From CAZFBA01 sp964517135 (GTDB lineage: Bacteria; Cyanobacteriota; Vampirovibrionia; JBFMGH01), in contig CAZFBA010000028.1 in assembly GCA_964517135.1 (NCBI GenBank), positions 1-50,343 on the forward strand: a stretch of DNA of 50,343 nt, read 5' to 3'. The translations under genes and the position numbers were made by a program. The notes beneath the pieces are model-generated. The model searched no databases. It was given only the letters and a program-made list of their open reading frames with translations, and was not told the DNA's origin. Below are positions 17,855 through 26,867 of this stretch, in pieces; the first letter of the stretch is position 1; each line of letters opens with the position of its first letter.

Positions 17855-18970
17855 TCAGGCTTTGCTAAGTTCATTAATAGTTTCTACTGCCAGTTTTGTT
17901 GAAGTATACAGGTTATTATAATCTGCTATTTCAGGCCTATCAGAAGGTTGATGATAATGTTGTCTGTTTGATCCGTCGTTCATCCACGCCCATAGAAATG
18001 TGATAGCCGGTATACCTGCTTTTTCAAAGGCTTGAGCATCTGTTCTGTCATTTTTAGGTGGCGTATCATAATTTATATTAAGCTTATCTGCCATACGTGT
18101 TGCAACTGAAGACAGATGTCTATTCATTGTCGGGCCTCCGCCTTCTATGGTCATAAAGTCACCCTTTGCTGCAAGGCAATCCATATTTAAAACCTGTGCT
18201 TTGCCTTTAAAACCGTTTAGAACCATTTGTTTGGCCAGATAAGAAGCTCCTAATAGCCCCATTTCTTCTCCTGATGTAGCAACAAAAACAATATTTTTAT
18301 CAGGATTAGTTTTTGAAAGAATTCTTGCTGATTCTATCAAGGCTGCAATGCCTGAGGCATTATCATCTGCACCTGTATAAATTTTTCCTGTATCAACATT
18401 TCTGCCAAGATGGTCATAATGAGCTGTTACAAACACATACTGTTCTGAGTTATTCTTTGATGGTATGTATCCTATGATATTATCAAGTTCAAGTTTTCCT
18501 TTATTAAAGGTAAGAGCACTATCATTATTTAGCTTTTCAAACTTACCGGACTGTTTATTAAGGGTGCATTCATGATAAGCCATCTGATAGACCGCTTTCT
18601 GAACATACCCATCATCAGTAAGCTCTTTTAAGGGTATAAGACCGGCTTTTTTAAACTCATTTACAATATAATCTCTTGCTTCTCTGGCTCCTTCTGTGCC
18701 CGGCAATCTTCCTGCCAGATCATCAGAGGCAAGATACCTGACGTGTTTTTCCAGCATTTCAGGGTTGACCCGGTCAGCAAGACCCTTTAATTGACTAGCT
18801 TTACTGGATGTAAAATAAACCAGTGCCTGCTGTGCACTTACAGTAGCTTTGTTATTTTTAAAATTTAAATGATTTCTCTGTAATACCTGCTTTTTATCTT
18901 TTAACACACCAGTATTATCAAGCAAATGACTGGCATTAAAAGCCGCTGGCTTCACTGATTGTATAAACAC
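17855..18970 (-). CDS. M28-family zinc aminopeptidase
   Basis: This enzyme is about 371 aa, and M28 enzymes release N-terminal amino acids using two zinc ions. The ligand motifs are all visible: His184 (TAHYDHLG), Asp202 (TGADDNASG), the Glu pair 235/236 (TSGEEMGLLG), the later Asp in NMDCLA, and the C-terminal His in QHYHQPSD. A longer frame begins at GTG 19027 but lacks a ribosome-binding site. GTG 18970 has AGGGGG 6 bp upstream and gives MFIQSVKPAAFNASHLL. No classic signal peptide is seen. The N-terminal 60 residues are low-complexity, and the protein could be exported by an unrecognised route. Confidence 0.88.
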   Translation of the reverse strand: MFIQSVKPAAFNASHLLDNTGVLKDKKQVLQRNHLNFKNNKATVSAQQALVYFTSSKASQLKGLADRVNPEMLEKHVRYLASDDLAGRLPGTEGAREARDYIVNEFKKAGLIPLKELTDDGYVQKAVYQMAYHECTLNKQSGKFEKLNNDSALTFNKGKLELDNIIGYIPSKNNSEQYVFVTAHYDHLGRNVDTGKIYTGADDNASGIAALIESARILSKTNPDKNIVFVATSGEEMGLLGASYLAKQMVLNGFKGKAQVLNMDCLAAKGDFMTIEGGGPTMNRHLSSVATRMADKLNINYDTPPKNDRTDAQAFEKAGIPAITFLWAWMNDGSNRQHYHQPSDRPEIADYNNLYTSTKLAVETINELSKA

Positions 18971-19081
18971 GACATTCCCCCTGAAATTTTTAATCCCCCA
19001 ATTTTTGTCAGTATAGAACAAACACACAAAGATTTCCAGCCCTGAAAGCCGTTATTTAATAATAAGTTGCATTCAAGAATA

Positions 19082-19123
19082 AAGATCAGTGCATGACTTA
19101 AAATTTTTCGATGTTTAAAACCC
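19082..19123 (+). repeat. Dispersed 47-bp repeat, copy B
   Basis: AAGATCAGTGCATGACTTAA, then AATTTTTCGATGTTTAAAACCC. It is close to the copies at both window ends, with a one-base deletion in the A/T run. Confidence 0.8.
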
Positions 19124-19157
19124 GTGCCATTACTAGTGTCTAACTACTTAAAGGAAA

Positions 19158-19194
19158 GGGGGCTGCGCCCCCTCAGGGCCCGCCCACCCCCAGT
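19158..19194. repeat. GC-rich hairpin and block shared with 48.4 kb
   Basis: GGGGGC (19158-19163), TGC, GCCCCC (19167-19172) forms a tight hairpin. The adjoining 22 bp at 19173-19194 (TCAGGGCCCGCC...CCCCAGT) recur in inverted orientation at 48409-48434, where a 4-bp TGGG is duplicated. Confidence 0.75.
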
Positions 19195-19220
19195 GGTCAG
19201 CTTTCAGGAATTATACACTC

Positions 19221-19313
19221 TACAAATAGATCCTTCGCTGCGCTAAGGATGATTTAAAAGTGGGAAAGAGGCTAATAACTACCGGAGCAAATTTAGTTCG
19301 CTCCGGAGAGAGT
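19221..19313. repeat. Compound repeat unit 1
   Basis: ACAAATAGATCCTTCGCTGC, then GCTAAGGATGA, an AAGAGGCTAAT spacer, and a degenerate 25-bp palindrome (19282-19306) starting CCGGAGC and ending GCTCCGG. The same order is seen in unit 2. Confidence 0.7.
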
Positions 19314-19509
19314 TTTATTTCGGACTAATTTAGGTATTCAACAAACTGTTGTTATTGCTAGGATGGCTTTTAGCTTGACGTGGCACAGTCACTCCCCCTG
19401 AATCCTATCTTAAGAGGGTTTGCGAGGCGAACGAAGTGAGCCGAGCACAACCCGAATTGAAGGGCGGGCGGGTTGGGAACTTGCTGTGGCGAAGCCCGAA
19501 AAATCTCCC

Positions 19510-19600
19510 ACAAATAGATTCTTCGCTGCGCTCTGGATGACTCAAAAGTTCTAAAGAGGCTAATCTTCAGGAGTGCACTTAGTGCACTCCTGAGAGAGTC
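19510..19600. repeat. Compound repeat unit 2
   Basis: ACAAATAGATTCTTCGCTGC, then GCTCTGGATGA, AAGAGGCTAAT, and the 25-bp palindrome CAGGAGTGCA...CACTCCTG (19568-19592). The palindrome arms carry compensatory changes relative to 13431-13455 (CCGG to CAGG on one side, CCGG to CCTG on the other). Confidence 0.75.
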
Positions 19601-19768
19601 TAGAAGAATTTATTATTATGAACGCTTATTTATACTTAAAAGCATAGAACCCACACACCAGGATTACTTACACAAATTTAAAATTGAAAAATTTAGTAAT
19701 CACAACTATTTAGCTTATCTTGCGTAACTCCTGTTATATAATAAAAGTTTATCAGAAATTTAATCTTT

Positions 19769-20263
19769 TTAGATAGGCTGTAGTAAGTATTTTTCGTAGT
19801 AACAAACATTTTCAAGCGGGTTATAATAGTAAGGCTCAATAATTTGAAATCCGAGAGATTTATAGAGAGCCATAGCTCCCTTCATAGTAGAAAGTGTATC
19901 AAGGACTATTCTTTCATATCCGATTTTACAGGATTCGTTTATGATGTATTGTGAGAGTTTTCTGCCTGTACCAGAATTTCTTAACCCGGGCTTAACGTAA
20001 AGTCTTTTCATTTCACAGGTATTTTCATTAAAACGCCTGACAGCTACGCAACCTGCAACAATATTGTCATTGAAAGCCAGAAGAATACAACCATCAGGCC
20101 GTGCATAGCTTCCTGGAAGCATCTCCAGTTCTCTGTCAAAGTCCTGAAAACAGAGGCTAAAATCCAGTGATCTGGCATATTCCAGAAACAGCTCTCTTGT
20201 ATAATCAATATGTTCTTGCGTTATCGCTTCAACAATTTTAATCTTTTCATTTGTATCTCGCAT
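19769..20263 (-). CDS. GNAT-family N-acetyltransferase
   Basis: This 164-aa protein transfers an acetyl group from acetyl-CoA to an unknown amine. The fold is recognisable from CVAVRRFNENTCEMKRLYV (beta4) and the acetyl-CoA loop KPGLRNSGTGRKLSQYI, where the usual RGxGxG is RNSGTG. ALYKSLGFQIIEPYY closes the domain. The frame continues upstream to a GTG at 20311, but that part is a terminator hairpin for the neighbouring protease gene. ATG 20263 is therefore chosen. A TATAAT (minus strand, 20278-20273) lies only 9 bp before this ATG, so the mRNA may have almost no leader. Confidence 0.88.
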   Translation of the reverse strand: MRDTNEKIKIVEAITQEHIDYTRELFLEYARSLDFSLCFQDFDRELEMLPGSYARPDGCILLAFNDNIVAGCVAVRRFNENTCEMKRLYVKPGLRNSGTGRKLSQYIINESCKIGYERIVLDTLSTMKGAMALYKSLGFQIIEPYYYNPLENVCYYEKYLLQPI

Positions 20264-20280
20264 AGTTAATAAATTATACC

Positions 20281-20310
20281 AAAAAGATGCCTGCTGAATG
20301 TAAGCAGGCA
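20281..20310 (-). terminator. Intrinsic terminator of HEAT-subtilisin 2
   Basis: On the minus strand, TGCCTGCT (20310-20303), a 7-nt loop, AGCAGGCA (20295-20288), TC, then five T. It lies 26 bp after the protease stop codon. Confidence 0.8.
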
Positions 20311-20335
20311 CCAGCTTTTTTAATAGGTAGCATAA

Positions 20336-23017
20336 CTAAGCAGCTTTTTTATTCAGCAGATTATCCAGTTTCTGTTTCATTTTAGCTGCTTCATCAGAAT
20401 TAACCAGCCTTAAAGCTTGAAGCACAGCTTCATGCGGGACAACTTCGCCGTTACCCTGTTTGTAACCAACAACCCCTTTTAGTTTTTGAGCGGTTGAGTT
20501 AAGAATTTGTTGAATCTCTTGAGGATTGAGTTCAGGGTTAACTTCAAGCATAAGAGCTATTACACCAGATACAAAAGGTGCAGAAAAAGAAGTACCGCTA
20601 GCTACCCTGTATAGACCACCCGGATAGGGCAGATCTATTTTCATTCCCGGTGCCATGACATCAATTTGTTTCTTTGAGTCAGCCAGCGGGAAGCTGGAAA
20701 AAGATGCACGTGTGTCATCTGAGGGATCATCAGGGGTGCCATTGGTATCAACAGCACCAACTACAACTGAATTTTGATTAAATGCTAGCAGGTTAAGAGT
20801 ACCAATATTGTTTTTAAATACACGTGGCCCGTCTCCTTCATTACCTGCTGCTATAACAACAGAAATACCTGCTTTGTTAGCAAGATCAATAGCCTTATTA
20901 CACTTTATGACTTCCTGAATAACTTCTCTGTCCCTATAATATTTAGCATCGTAACCCAGAGAAATATTAATTACTTTGATATCATTTTGGCCTGAAAGTT
21001 TCTGGTCAACTATCTTTTCAATGATCTCACTTACAGCAATATCTTTATCATTAAAGGCATTATAACTATGGATAATAGATTTGGGTGCTACCCCTGTATT
21101 TATACCGGCAATATTACCGGCAACAAGCGTACCATGAGCCAGAGGTTCAATAATTACCCTGTCTTCAAATTCAGGATGGGTCAAATCTACAGGTTTATCA
21201 ATTGTTGCAATCTCAACCCCATGTCCAGAAAGACCTAACCGGTGAAGTGCAGATACATTAAGACCTGGTTTTAAATAGTCTCTGAGAGAAATATCATTTT
21301 CTCCACAGGCCATTAAGCCTATTGTTACTGCTTTAAGGGTTTTATTGTCTATTTTAGTATTCTTAAAAAGGTCTGTCAGCATTGCTTTTTGACCAAGTTG
21401 ATAAAGTGATATTGTTGTCTGTGTTTTTAACATATCATCATTAGTGGTCAAAAGTATTTTCATCAATGGCTTAACCGCTTTTTTATCTTTAAGCTGGCCC
21501 AGAGATTTTACTGCAATGCCCTGTAATAACGTGTTATACTCATTTTTAAGGAACTCAAGAAGAATATCTGCTGCTTTATCTGAACTAATGATACCCAGCG
21601 TTTCAAGAACCTCAGCTTTTATTTCAGGATCTGTTGTGTTGAGTTCTCTAATAACAGGTTCTATATCAAGTTTAAGATCACCTTTATTTTTTAAAGCAAT
21701 GCTTTTCAGTGTTTTCAGACATCCTAACCTTATGTTACGGTCAAAATTTTCTTCCAGAGTTTTTAAGACCACTGATACAGCAGATTTGTTACCGGTTTTT
21801 TTAAGTCCTTTTAAGGCAGCTAGCTTTAAATCATCTGAAACAGATGGAGTTGTTAACAATTCTGCCAGTAATTCTCCACTTTTACCATTTTTTAAATCTG
21901 TAATAGCCTTTATTGCAGCATATCTTAGTTCATCACATTCAAAATTATTCTTAATTACAGAGATTATAGGGGTTTCGCAATTCTGATAATGCAGTCTGCT
22001 TGCTGTGTCAATGGCATTTTTTCTTTGTTGAGTACTGTTTGATTGATTAGCAATAATCTGATTTAATTTGGGTGAAATATCTTTATTCAAGTTTTTTAAA
22101 GCTTCGATAGTATTTTGAACTGTTATGTTATCATCACTATCAAGTTTATCAAGTAGAAGATCTTCAGCTTGAGTTGCTTTCAGATCTCCAAGTGCTGTAA
22201 TTGTAGCTCTGACAACAAATTTGTTGGTATCAGAAAGCAGTGACATAAGAGCAGAAATAGCATTTTTTTCCTGAACTTTGCCAAGTGATTTTGCAGCAGC
22301 AATTTTCACCTTTGCTGATTCATCAGAAAGAGCCTTGAGAAGTTCTTCGTTGTTTCTGATTGATGAAAATTCAGCAAGAGCATTAGCAGCAGCAGCTCTC
22401 ACTGATGGATTTTCATTTTTGTTTGATAGCACTTCAACAAGTGGCCTGGAAGCTCTGCGGTTTTTGATTTTTGCCAGTGATAAAGCTGCAAGAGATCTGT
22501 TTTTTGTAGTGAATTGATTATCATTCATAGTATCAATCAATACTTGAACTGTTTCCTGTGTCTTAAAGTTACTGAGTGCTTCAATAACAGCATTTTTTGC
22601 AGTATTATCAACCTCAGGAAGTTTTAAAATTCTAATCAGATGGGGTAGAGCTTCTTGCTTTTCAAGCTTTCCAAGAAGCCTGATAGAAGATGAAATATCT
22701 TTTGAGTTTTCTGTACCAATTTCTTTAATTAGCTTTTGCGCTAAATTTTCTCTGTATAATTTTAGTTTTGCCTCTTTTGTCTGAGGCTTAGTTGAATTAC
22801 CCTTAAAAGAGAGGCTAAAACGTGATTTGAATTGATCAATCAATTTTCCTGTTAAAGATAAACTTGCATTATCAAGCCTGTTTTTACAGAATACATCATT
22901 GTTTAAAGTATTTAATCTACCTTGAATAACTCCTGATGAATGCTTTTGCCTGTTCTCATTGTTATAAGTATTTAATTTAAAGCCCTGATTGCCAGTATAA
23001 TTTACTGTATTAAACAT
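20336..23017 (-). CDS. HEAT-repeat/subtilisin (S8) fusion protease, paralogue 2
   Basis: This 893-aa protein has the same architecture as the protein at 10092-12878. A short Asn-rich N-terminus carries SFKG at 70-73. HEAT/PBS-type repeats fill about 85-590 and the S8 domain is C-terminal. The triad is intact: Asp607 (ATIDKPVD), His628 (LAHGTLVAG) and Ser810 (SGTSFSAPF), with the oxyanion motif AAGNEGDG. The segments linking the two domains (ENDISLRDYLKPGLNVSALH here, ENFLKPGLNVTKLH there) are also conserved, so the fusion predates the duplication. GGGGA is upstream of the ATG. Unlike paralogue 1, no small coupled gene follows; a terminator does. Confidence 0.9.
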   Translation of the reverse strand: MFNTVNYTGNQGFKLNTYNNENRQKHSSGVIQGRLNTLNNDVFCKNRLDNASLSLTGKLIDQFKSRFSLSFKGNSTKPQTKEAKLKLYRENLAQKLIKEIGTENSKDISSSIRLLGKLEKQEALPHLIRILKLPEVDNTAKNAVIEALSNFKTQETVQVLIDTMNDNQFTTKNRSLAALSLAKIKNRRASRPLVEVLSNKNENPSVRAAAANALAEFSSIRNNEELLKALSDESAKVKIAAAKSLGKVQEKNAISALMSLLSDTNKFVVRATITALGDLKATQAEDLLLDKLDSDDNITVQNTIEALKNLNKDISPKLNQIIANQSNSTQQRKNAIDTASRLHYQNCETPIISVIKNNFECDELRYAAIKAITDLKNGKSGELLAELLTTPSVSDDLKLAALKGLKKTGNKSAVSVVLKTLEENFDRNIRLGCLKTLKSIALKNKGDLKLDIEPVIRELNTTDPEIKAEVLETLGIISSDKAADILLEFLKNEYNTLLQGIAVKSLGQLKDKKAVKPLMKILLTTNDDMLKTQTTISLYQLGQKAMLTDLFKNTKIDNKTLKAVTIGLMACGENDISLRDYLKPGLNVSALHRLGLSGHGVEIATIDKPVDLTHPEFEDRVIIEPLAHGTLVAGNIAGINTGVAPKSIIHSYNAFNDKDIAVSEIIEKIVDQKLSGQNDIKVINISLGYDAKYYRDREVIQEVIKCNKAIDLANKAGISVVIAAGNEGDGPRVFKNNIGTLNLLAFNQNSVVVGAVDTNGTPDDPSDDTRASFSSFPLADSKKQIDVMAPGMKIDLPYPGGLYRVASGTSFSAPFVSGVIALMLEVNPELNPQEIQQILNSTAQKLKGVVGYKQGNGEVVPHEAVLQALRLVNSDEAAKMKQKLDNLLNKKAA

Positions 23018-23573
23018 CTGTTCCCCAAAAACAAAATGATACTACCTCTAATCCCCCCAGTAATAATCAAGCATGCAAAATAAATAACTTCATAGTTTTT
23101 AAAACCAGAATAATAAGCTCAGAATAAATCAACCATTCTCTTCTGATGACTGTTTTAAGCTTTTAAATCAGATTCTTCCTCACAGTAATAGAAGCTTGAC
23201 TATTCAGATAGTTAAATATTATTTATATTCCCCACGATGGCTAAACTATAACACAAAACAATTAAAATTAAAACCCCCTGTAATTCATTAATGACAGGTC
23301 TAAAAGTTACTCTATACTTAAAATTATTTTCTATGACTGCTTTAAATAGCTTTTAATATATTCATTTCAGGTTTTTTTAGAGCTTGAAGAATAATATATT
23401 AGCTTAAAGTGAATAATTAAAAATATTTCAAAAAAATTTTTTCCTGAATGCCTTATGAGACTTTATTTACAAAGAATTTCTATTGTAATAAATAATGCCA
23501 GAATTATTTGCATTCTTGTTAACATAAAAAACTGATATTAATTTATGGGAAGGCTTTTACAAAAATATATAGG
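23018..23573. other. Non-coding region between HEAT-subtilisin 2 and a small gene
   Basis: These 556 bp are very AT-rich. I see no ORF with a ribosome-binding site and no strong hairpin. The protease promoter should lie at the low-coordinate side. Confidence 0.4.
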
Positions 23574-24047
23574 CTAATAGTCTTTCAATGAATCAATATA
23601 CGGATCACACTTTGCCTCACAAACAGGTTTTAAAGCCTTAATGAAAGAAAGAGCATCGTTTTTTGTTTTTACGTTGTAGATTCCAATTTCCTGGAGGTAT
23701 TTAACAATGTTGGGATCAATTTTTTCAACTATTATTTCTTCCTCAGGATATTCTAATTCGGATTTAAACAATATTTTAATTTTTTGAAGGTCTTTACATT
23801 CATCATAGAGAGTTCTTATATGCTTATAAAATAACCACCAGCGGTTGTTTTTAATATATAATTCTGCTAAATCAAGATGAAGAGAAGCTTTTTGAACTGG
23901 TTTATACCTTTGAAGAGTTTTTTGAACTGATTTGATTTCAACATTTAAACCATTATTTGCGTATGTTTTTTGATTCAAAAGAAAAAAAATACATAACATT
24001 ATAGTAACAATAAGAATTGCCTTATTTTTTTGGATAAATTCTTTCAT
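23574..24047 (-). CDS. Small exported or anchored hypothetical protein
   Basis: This 157-aa protein has a signal peptide or anchor (residues 9-31, AILIVTIMLCIFFLLNQKTYA). The mature part is mostly helical. It contains a TPR-like LDLAELYIKNNRWWLFYKH stretch and a C-terminal segment in which ...YLQEIGIYNVKTKNDALSF suggests a helix-hairpin fold. Two Cys (VCEAKC) lie near the end. I do not recognise a family. AGAGAG precedes the ATG. It lies downstream of the two kinase genes on the same strand, separated by a hairpin. Confidence 0.65.
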   Translation of the reverse strand: MKEFIQKNKAILIVTIMLCIFFLLNQKTYANNGLNVEIKSVQKTLQRYKPVQKASLHLDLAELYIKNNRWWLFYKHIRTLYDECKDLQKIKILFKSELEYPEEEIIVEKIDPNIVKYLQEIGIYNVKTKNDALSFIKALKPVCEAKCDPYIDSLKDY

Positions 24048-24067
24048 AGTCTGACTCTCTGGCTAGA

Positions 24068-24105
24068 AGCTTCATATTACCTTATAAATAAGATAATATG
24101 AAACT
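24068..24105. repeat. Long interrupted hairpin between kinase and small gene
   Basis: TTCATATTA (24071-24079) pairs with TAATATGAA (24094-24102). Inside it CTTAT pairs with ATAAG, and outside it AAG pairs with CTT. No T-run adjoins on either strand, so it may be a processing or mRNA-stability element. Confidence 0.55.
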
Positions 24106-24175
24106 TTTAAAGGGTCTAATTTTTTAAGTTTTTTATCGTTTAGAGGTATGGGGTTTAATGATTTATAACAGCAGA

Positions 24176-25306
24176 TTACAAAGGCAATAGAACTTTAAAA
24201 GTACTGCCAGTTAGCTGTTTTGAGGAGACCTCAATTCTGCCATTGTGTAATTCAACAATTTTTTTCACAATTACTAGCCCCAGGCCTGTGCTGGATTCTT
24301 TATTCGTTGGTTTCGTTGATGTTTTTTCAAAGGGTTTAAAAAGTTTGGATAAATCTTTTTCTGAAATGCCCTGTCCCTGATCTATAATAGAAATAGCAAC
24401 TTCATTATTTTCTTTTTCTGCTTTTATTGTGATGGTTGTATTCTGGTAAGAAAACTTCACTGCATTGCTGAGTAAGTTATCGATTACCTGATGCATCCTG
24501 TTTTTATCTATATTAAGCTCTGGTATTTCGGAAAAAATTATTGTTTCTATGTTTATGTTTTTATGATCAGCCATAATCTTCATAGAGTAGTTTTCTAGAT
24601 TCAGTAATTCTTCAATGTCTGTCTTTTCTTTGTTTAAAGTTATTTTTCCTGACTCAATAGCAGCAATATCAAGAAGATCATTAATTAAAAGTAACATATT
24701 ATCGCATGCTTTATTTATTTTAAGAAGCATAGAAATCTGAGATTCAGTTAAATTATGGTTATTAAGCTCAAGGATAAAAGAACTAAAGCTTGAGATAACG
24801 CTTAAAGGGTTTCTAAGATCATGAGCAGCCATACCTAGGAATTGATTTTTAAGGTCATTAAGTTTTTCAAGCTTATTATTTGTTTGTTTTAGCAATTCAT
24901 AATCTGAATCGTCGTTAAATATCTCAACAGCGCCAATAATTTTGCCATTTTGATTTTTAATGGGGCTGACATGCACCCATACAGGTATCCTGTTTCCGTT
25001 TTTATGTCTGAGGTATACTCTTGCATCGATATAGCAATCCTCTTCGATGGCTTTAACCAGAGGACATTTTTCCTGACATAGGTTTATCCCATCTTCATTA
25101 ATATGACAGAGTATGTCGTTAAAGCAATTTTTACCCAGTATTTCGTCTGATGTATATCCACTTATGTTTTCTGCACCTTTATTCCAGAACTTAAATTCTC
25201 TGTTAATATCAACAAAATAGATACCTTCATATAAGTGATTAAGTAAAGTTTTGCTTATTTGTGTCTCAAGGGATAATTCACCCTGTTCATGTGCAACTAT
25301 TTCCAT
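24176..25306 (-). CDS. PAS-domain histidine kinase, tandem copy 2
   Basis: This 376-aa cytoplasmic kinase has no membrane segment. A PAS domain (about 20-135) is followed by a HisKA domain with His162 in AAHDLRNPL. The HATPase domain has the N-box NRMHQVIDNLLSNA, G1 DQGQGIS and G2 STGLGLVIVK. The PAS carries Cys61, Cys67, Cys77, Cys81 and Cys91, including NLCQEKCPL, so redox, metal or heme sensing is possible. No response regulator is adjacent. It is clearly a duplicate of the gene at 25423-26553, with equal length and co-linear motifs. The ribosome-binding site is weak. Confidence 0.92.
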   Translation of the reverse strand: MEIVAHEQGELSLETQISKTLLNHLYEGIYFVDINREFKFWNKGAENISGYTSDEILGKNCFNDILCHINEDGINLCQEKCPLVKAIEEDCYIDARVYLRHKNGNRIPVWVHVSPIKNQNGKIIGAVEIFNDDSDYELLKQTNNKLEKLNDLKNQFLGMAAHDLRNPLSVISSFSSFILELNNHNLTESQISMLLKINKACDNMLLLINDLLDIAAIESGKITLNKEKTDIEELLNLENYSMKIMADHKNINIETIIFSEIPELNIDKNRMHQVIDNLLSNAVKFSYQNTTITIKAEKENNEVAISIIDQGQGISEKDLSKLFKPFEKTSTKPTNKESSTGLGLVIVKKIVELHNGRIEVSSKQLTGSTFKVLLPL

Positions 25307-25422
25307 ACGAAGCCCTTATTTATTAAGATTTTAATTCTTATAACTATAGAGTACAACAAAAAACAGGTTTTTTCTTTTAATATTTAGCTAAAATTATAGT
25401 ATTTTGCCTGTCATTAAATGAT

Positions 25423-26553
25423 TTAAAGTGGTAGAGATACGATAAACTCGCTACCTTTGTTAACCTCAGACTTTACATTGATTGTTCCATTGTGTAAATC
25501 AACGATTTTTTTAACTATTACAAGACCTAAACCAGTGCTTGTCTCTTTACCAGTTGGTTTAACAGAGGCTTTTTCAAAAGGTTTAAAAAGTTTTGAAATA
25601 TCCTCTTCTGGTATACCCTGTCCTTCATCTTTAACAGAGAGAATGAAAGCATTATTTTCAATTTTTGCAGTTAATGTAACAGTTGTATCAGAGTAAGAAT
25701 ATTTAATAGCATTACTTAACAGATTTTCAATAACCTGTATTATACGATTGATATCTACTTCAACCTCGAAATCTGGTACTTCAGTTATGATATCAACGTT
25801 TATGTCTTTATAGCAGGCAAGCCATTGAAAAGAATAGTTATCAGGATTCAAGATATCACTTATTTTTACTTTTTTCTTTTCAATATTTACCTTTCCTGAG
25901 TCAATAGAAGTAATATCAAGCAGATCATTTATTAATACTAACAGCTGTTTGCAGGATTTATTTATTCGATTGAGCATTGATACTTGCTGTTCATTAAGGT
26001 TTTCACTATTAAAATCTGTCATTAGTTTACTATAACTGTAAATAACTGTTAAAGGGTTTCTAAGGTCATGAGCTGCCATACCAAGAAACTGATTTTTAAT
26101 ATCGTTTAGTTCTTCAAGCCTGTTATTAGCAATTTTTAGATTTTCATATGCTGAATCATCAACAAATACTTCAACTGCACCAATTATTTCACCCATTTTA
26201 TTTTTTATAGGGCTTACATGAACCCATACAGGTATCTTTTTTCCCTGTTTATTATAGAGATAGATACGTTCATTAACATATTCTTCTTTCTCTATTGCCT
26301 CTATCAGAGGGCAGCACATCCCGCAAAGGTTTCTGCCATAGTTATCTTCATGAGAGAGCAGGTTATCAAAGCACTTTTTACCTATTACTTCATCTGATTT
26401 ATAGCCTGTTATGACTTCTGCACCTTTATTCCAGAATTTAATTTCTCTGTTTTTATCAACAAAATAAATACCCTCATACAGGTGATTCAACAATGATCGG
26501 CTTATATGATTTTCCAGATCTATAATATCCTGAGTATTAAGAGAAATATCCAA
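25423..26553 (-). CDS. PAS-domain histidine kinase, tandem copy 1
   Basis: This 376-aa kinase is the paralogue of the gene 116 bp downstream. TTG 26553 is used as the start because an in-frame TGA lies just upstream and the length to the shared SLLNHLYEGIYFVD block then equals the paralogue exactly. PAS (about 20-135) includes Cys61, Cys77, Cys80 and Cys81 (NLCGMCCPL). HisKA has AAHDLRNPLTVIYS. The ATPase domain has DEGQGIP and STGLGLVIVKKIVDLHNG. The regions upstream of both copies share a GTTTTTTGTTGTA-like block, so the promoter was probably duplicated with the gene. Confidence 0.92.
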   Translation of the reverse strand: MDISLNTQDIIDLENHISRSLLNHLYEGIYFVDKNREIKFWNKGAEVITGYKSDEVIGKKCFDNLLSHEDNYGRNLCGMCCPLIEAIEKEEYVNERIYLYNKQGKKIPVWVHVSPIKNKMGEIIGAVEVFVDDSAYENLKIANNRLEELNDIKNQFLGMAAHDLRNPLTVIYSYSKLMTDFNSENLNEQQVSMLNRINKSCKQLLVLINDLLDITSIDSGKVNIEKKKVKISDILNPDNYSFQWLACYKDINVDIITEVPDFEVEVDINRIIQVIENLLSNAIKYSYSDTTVTLTAKIENNAFILSVKDEGQGIPEEDISKLFKPFEKASVKPTGKETSTGLGLVIVKKIVDLHNGTINVKSEVNKGSEFIVSLPL

Positions 26554-26867
26554 TGCAGTTCACTTATTGATAATGATTCTTGTTACTACTAAAGTCCCTT
26601 TATATAAACTATACAACAAAAACTGATTTAGTAAAACAATAAGTTATTTATATATAAAAGTCTTGTAAATCAGGCTTTTACAAATAAAATAAGGCTTTTT
26701 AACCCAACTAATATTCATTAAGAGCACATATATAAAAGATGCGAATATTTTAAATAATGTAATAAATTATAAATTACAACTAGCAACATAATTTTTTTTC
26801 AGGACTTTATACGTTAAAAGAGAGAATTGTCACGAGAACTATTTTAAGAGGATATCAGGGAGTAAAG
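26554..26867. other. Divergent intergenic region, kinase and dipeptidase
   Basis: This 314-bp AT-rich gap should carry the promoters of the kinase pair and of the dipeptidase gene. I see no RNA gene or strong hairpin. Confidence 0.4.

Larger units (their letters stand above)
19028..19768. other. Gene-free repeat island
   Basis: These 741 bp contain no credible gene but at least four repeat types: one copy of the 47-bp dispersed element, a GC-rich block shared with 48409-48434, and two compound units. Each compound unit combines an AGATCCTTCGCTGCGCT-type block with the 25-bp palindrome. Between the units lies GCGAACGAAGTGAGC (about 19427-19441), a short repeat of the kind common in REP-like families. 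GC content is much higher than in the flanks. Confidence 0.75.

Noticed and set aside
19264..19600. Repeat island considered as a CRISPR array
   Set aside because: Only two compound units occur, about 290 bp apart, with no spacers of regular length and no cas genes.
20264..20311. Longer GTG start for the GNAT gene
   Set aside because: Those codons coincide with the stem of an intrinsic terminator of the upstream gene and have no ribosome-binding site.
21444..22517. Plus-strand ORFs opposite HEAT-subtilisin 2 (21444-21986, 22278-22517)
   Set aside because: They are mirror frames of the HEAT repeats, without ribosome-binding sites or recognisable domains.
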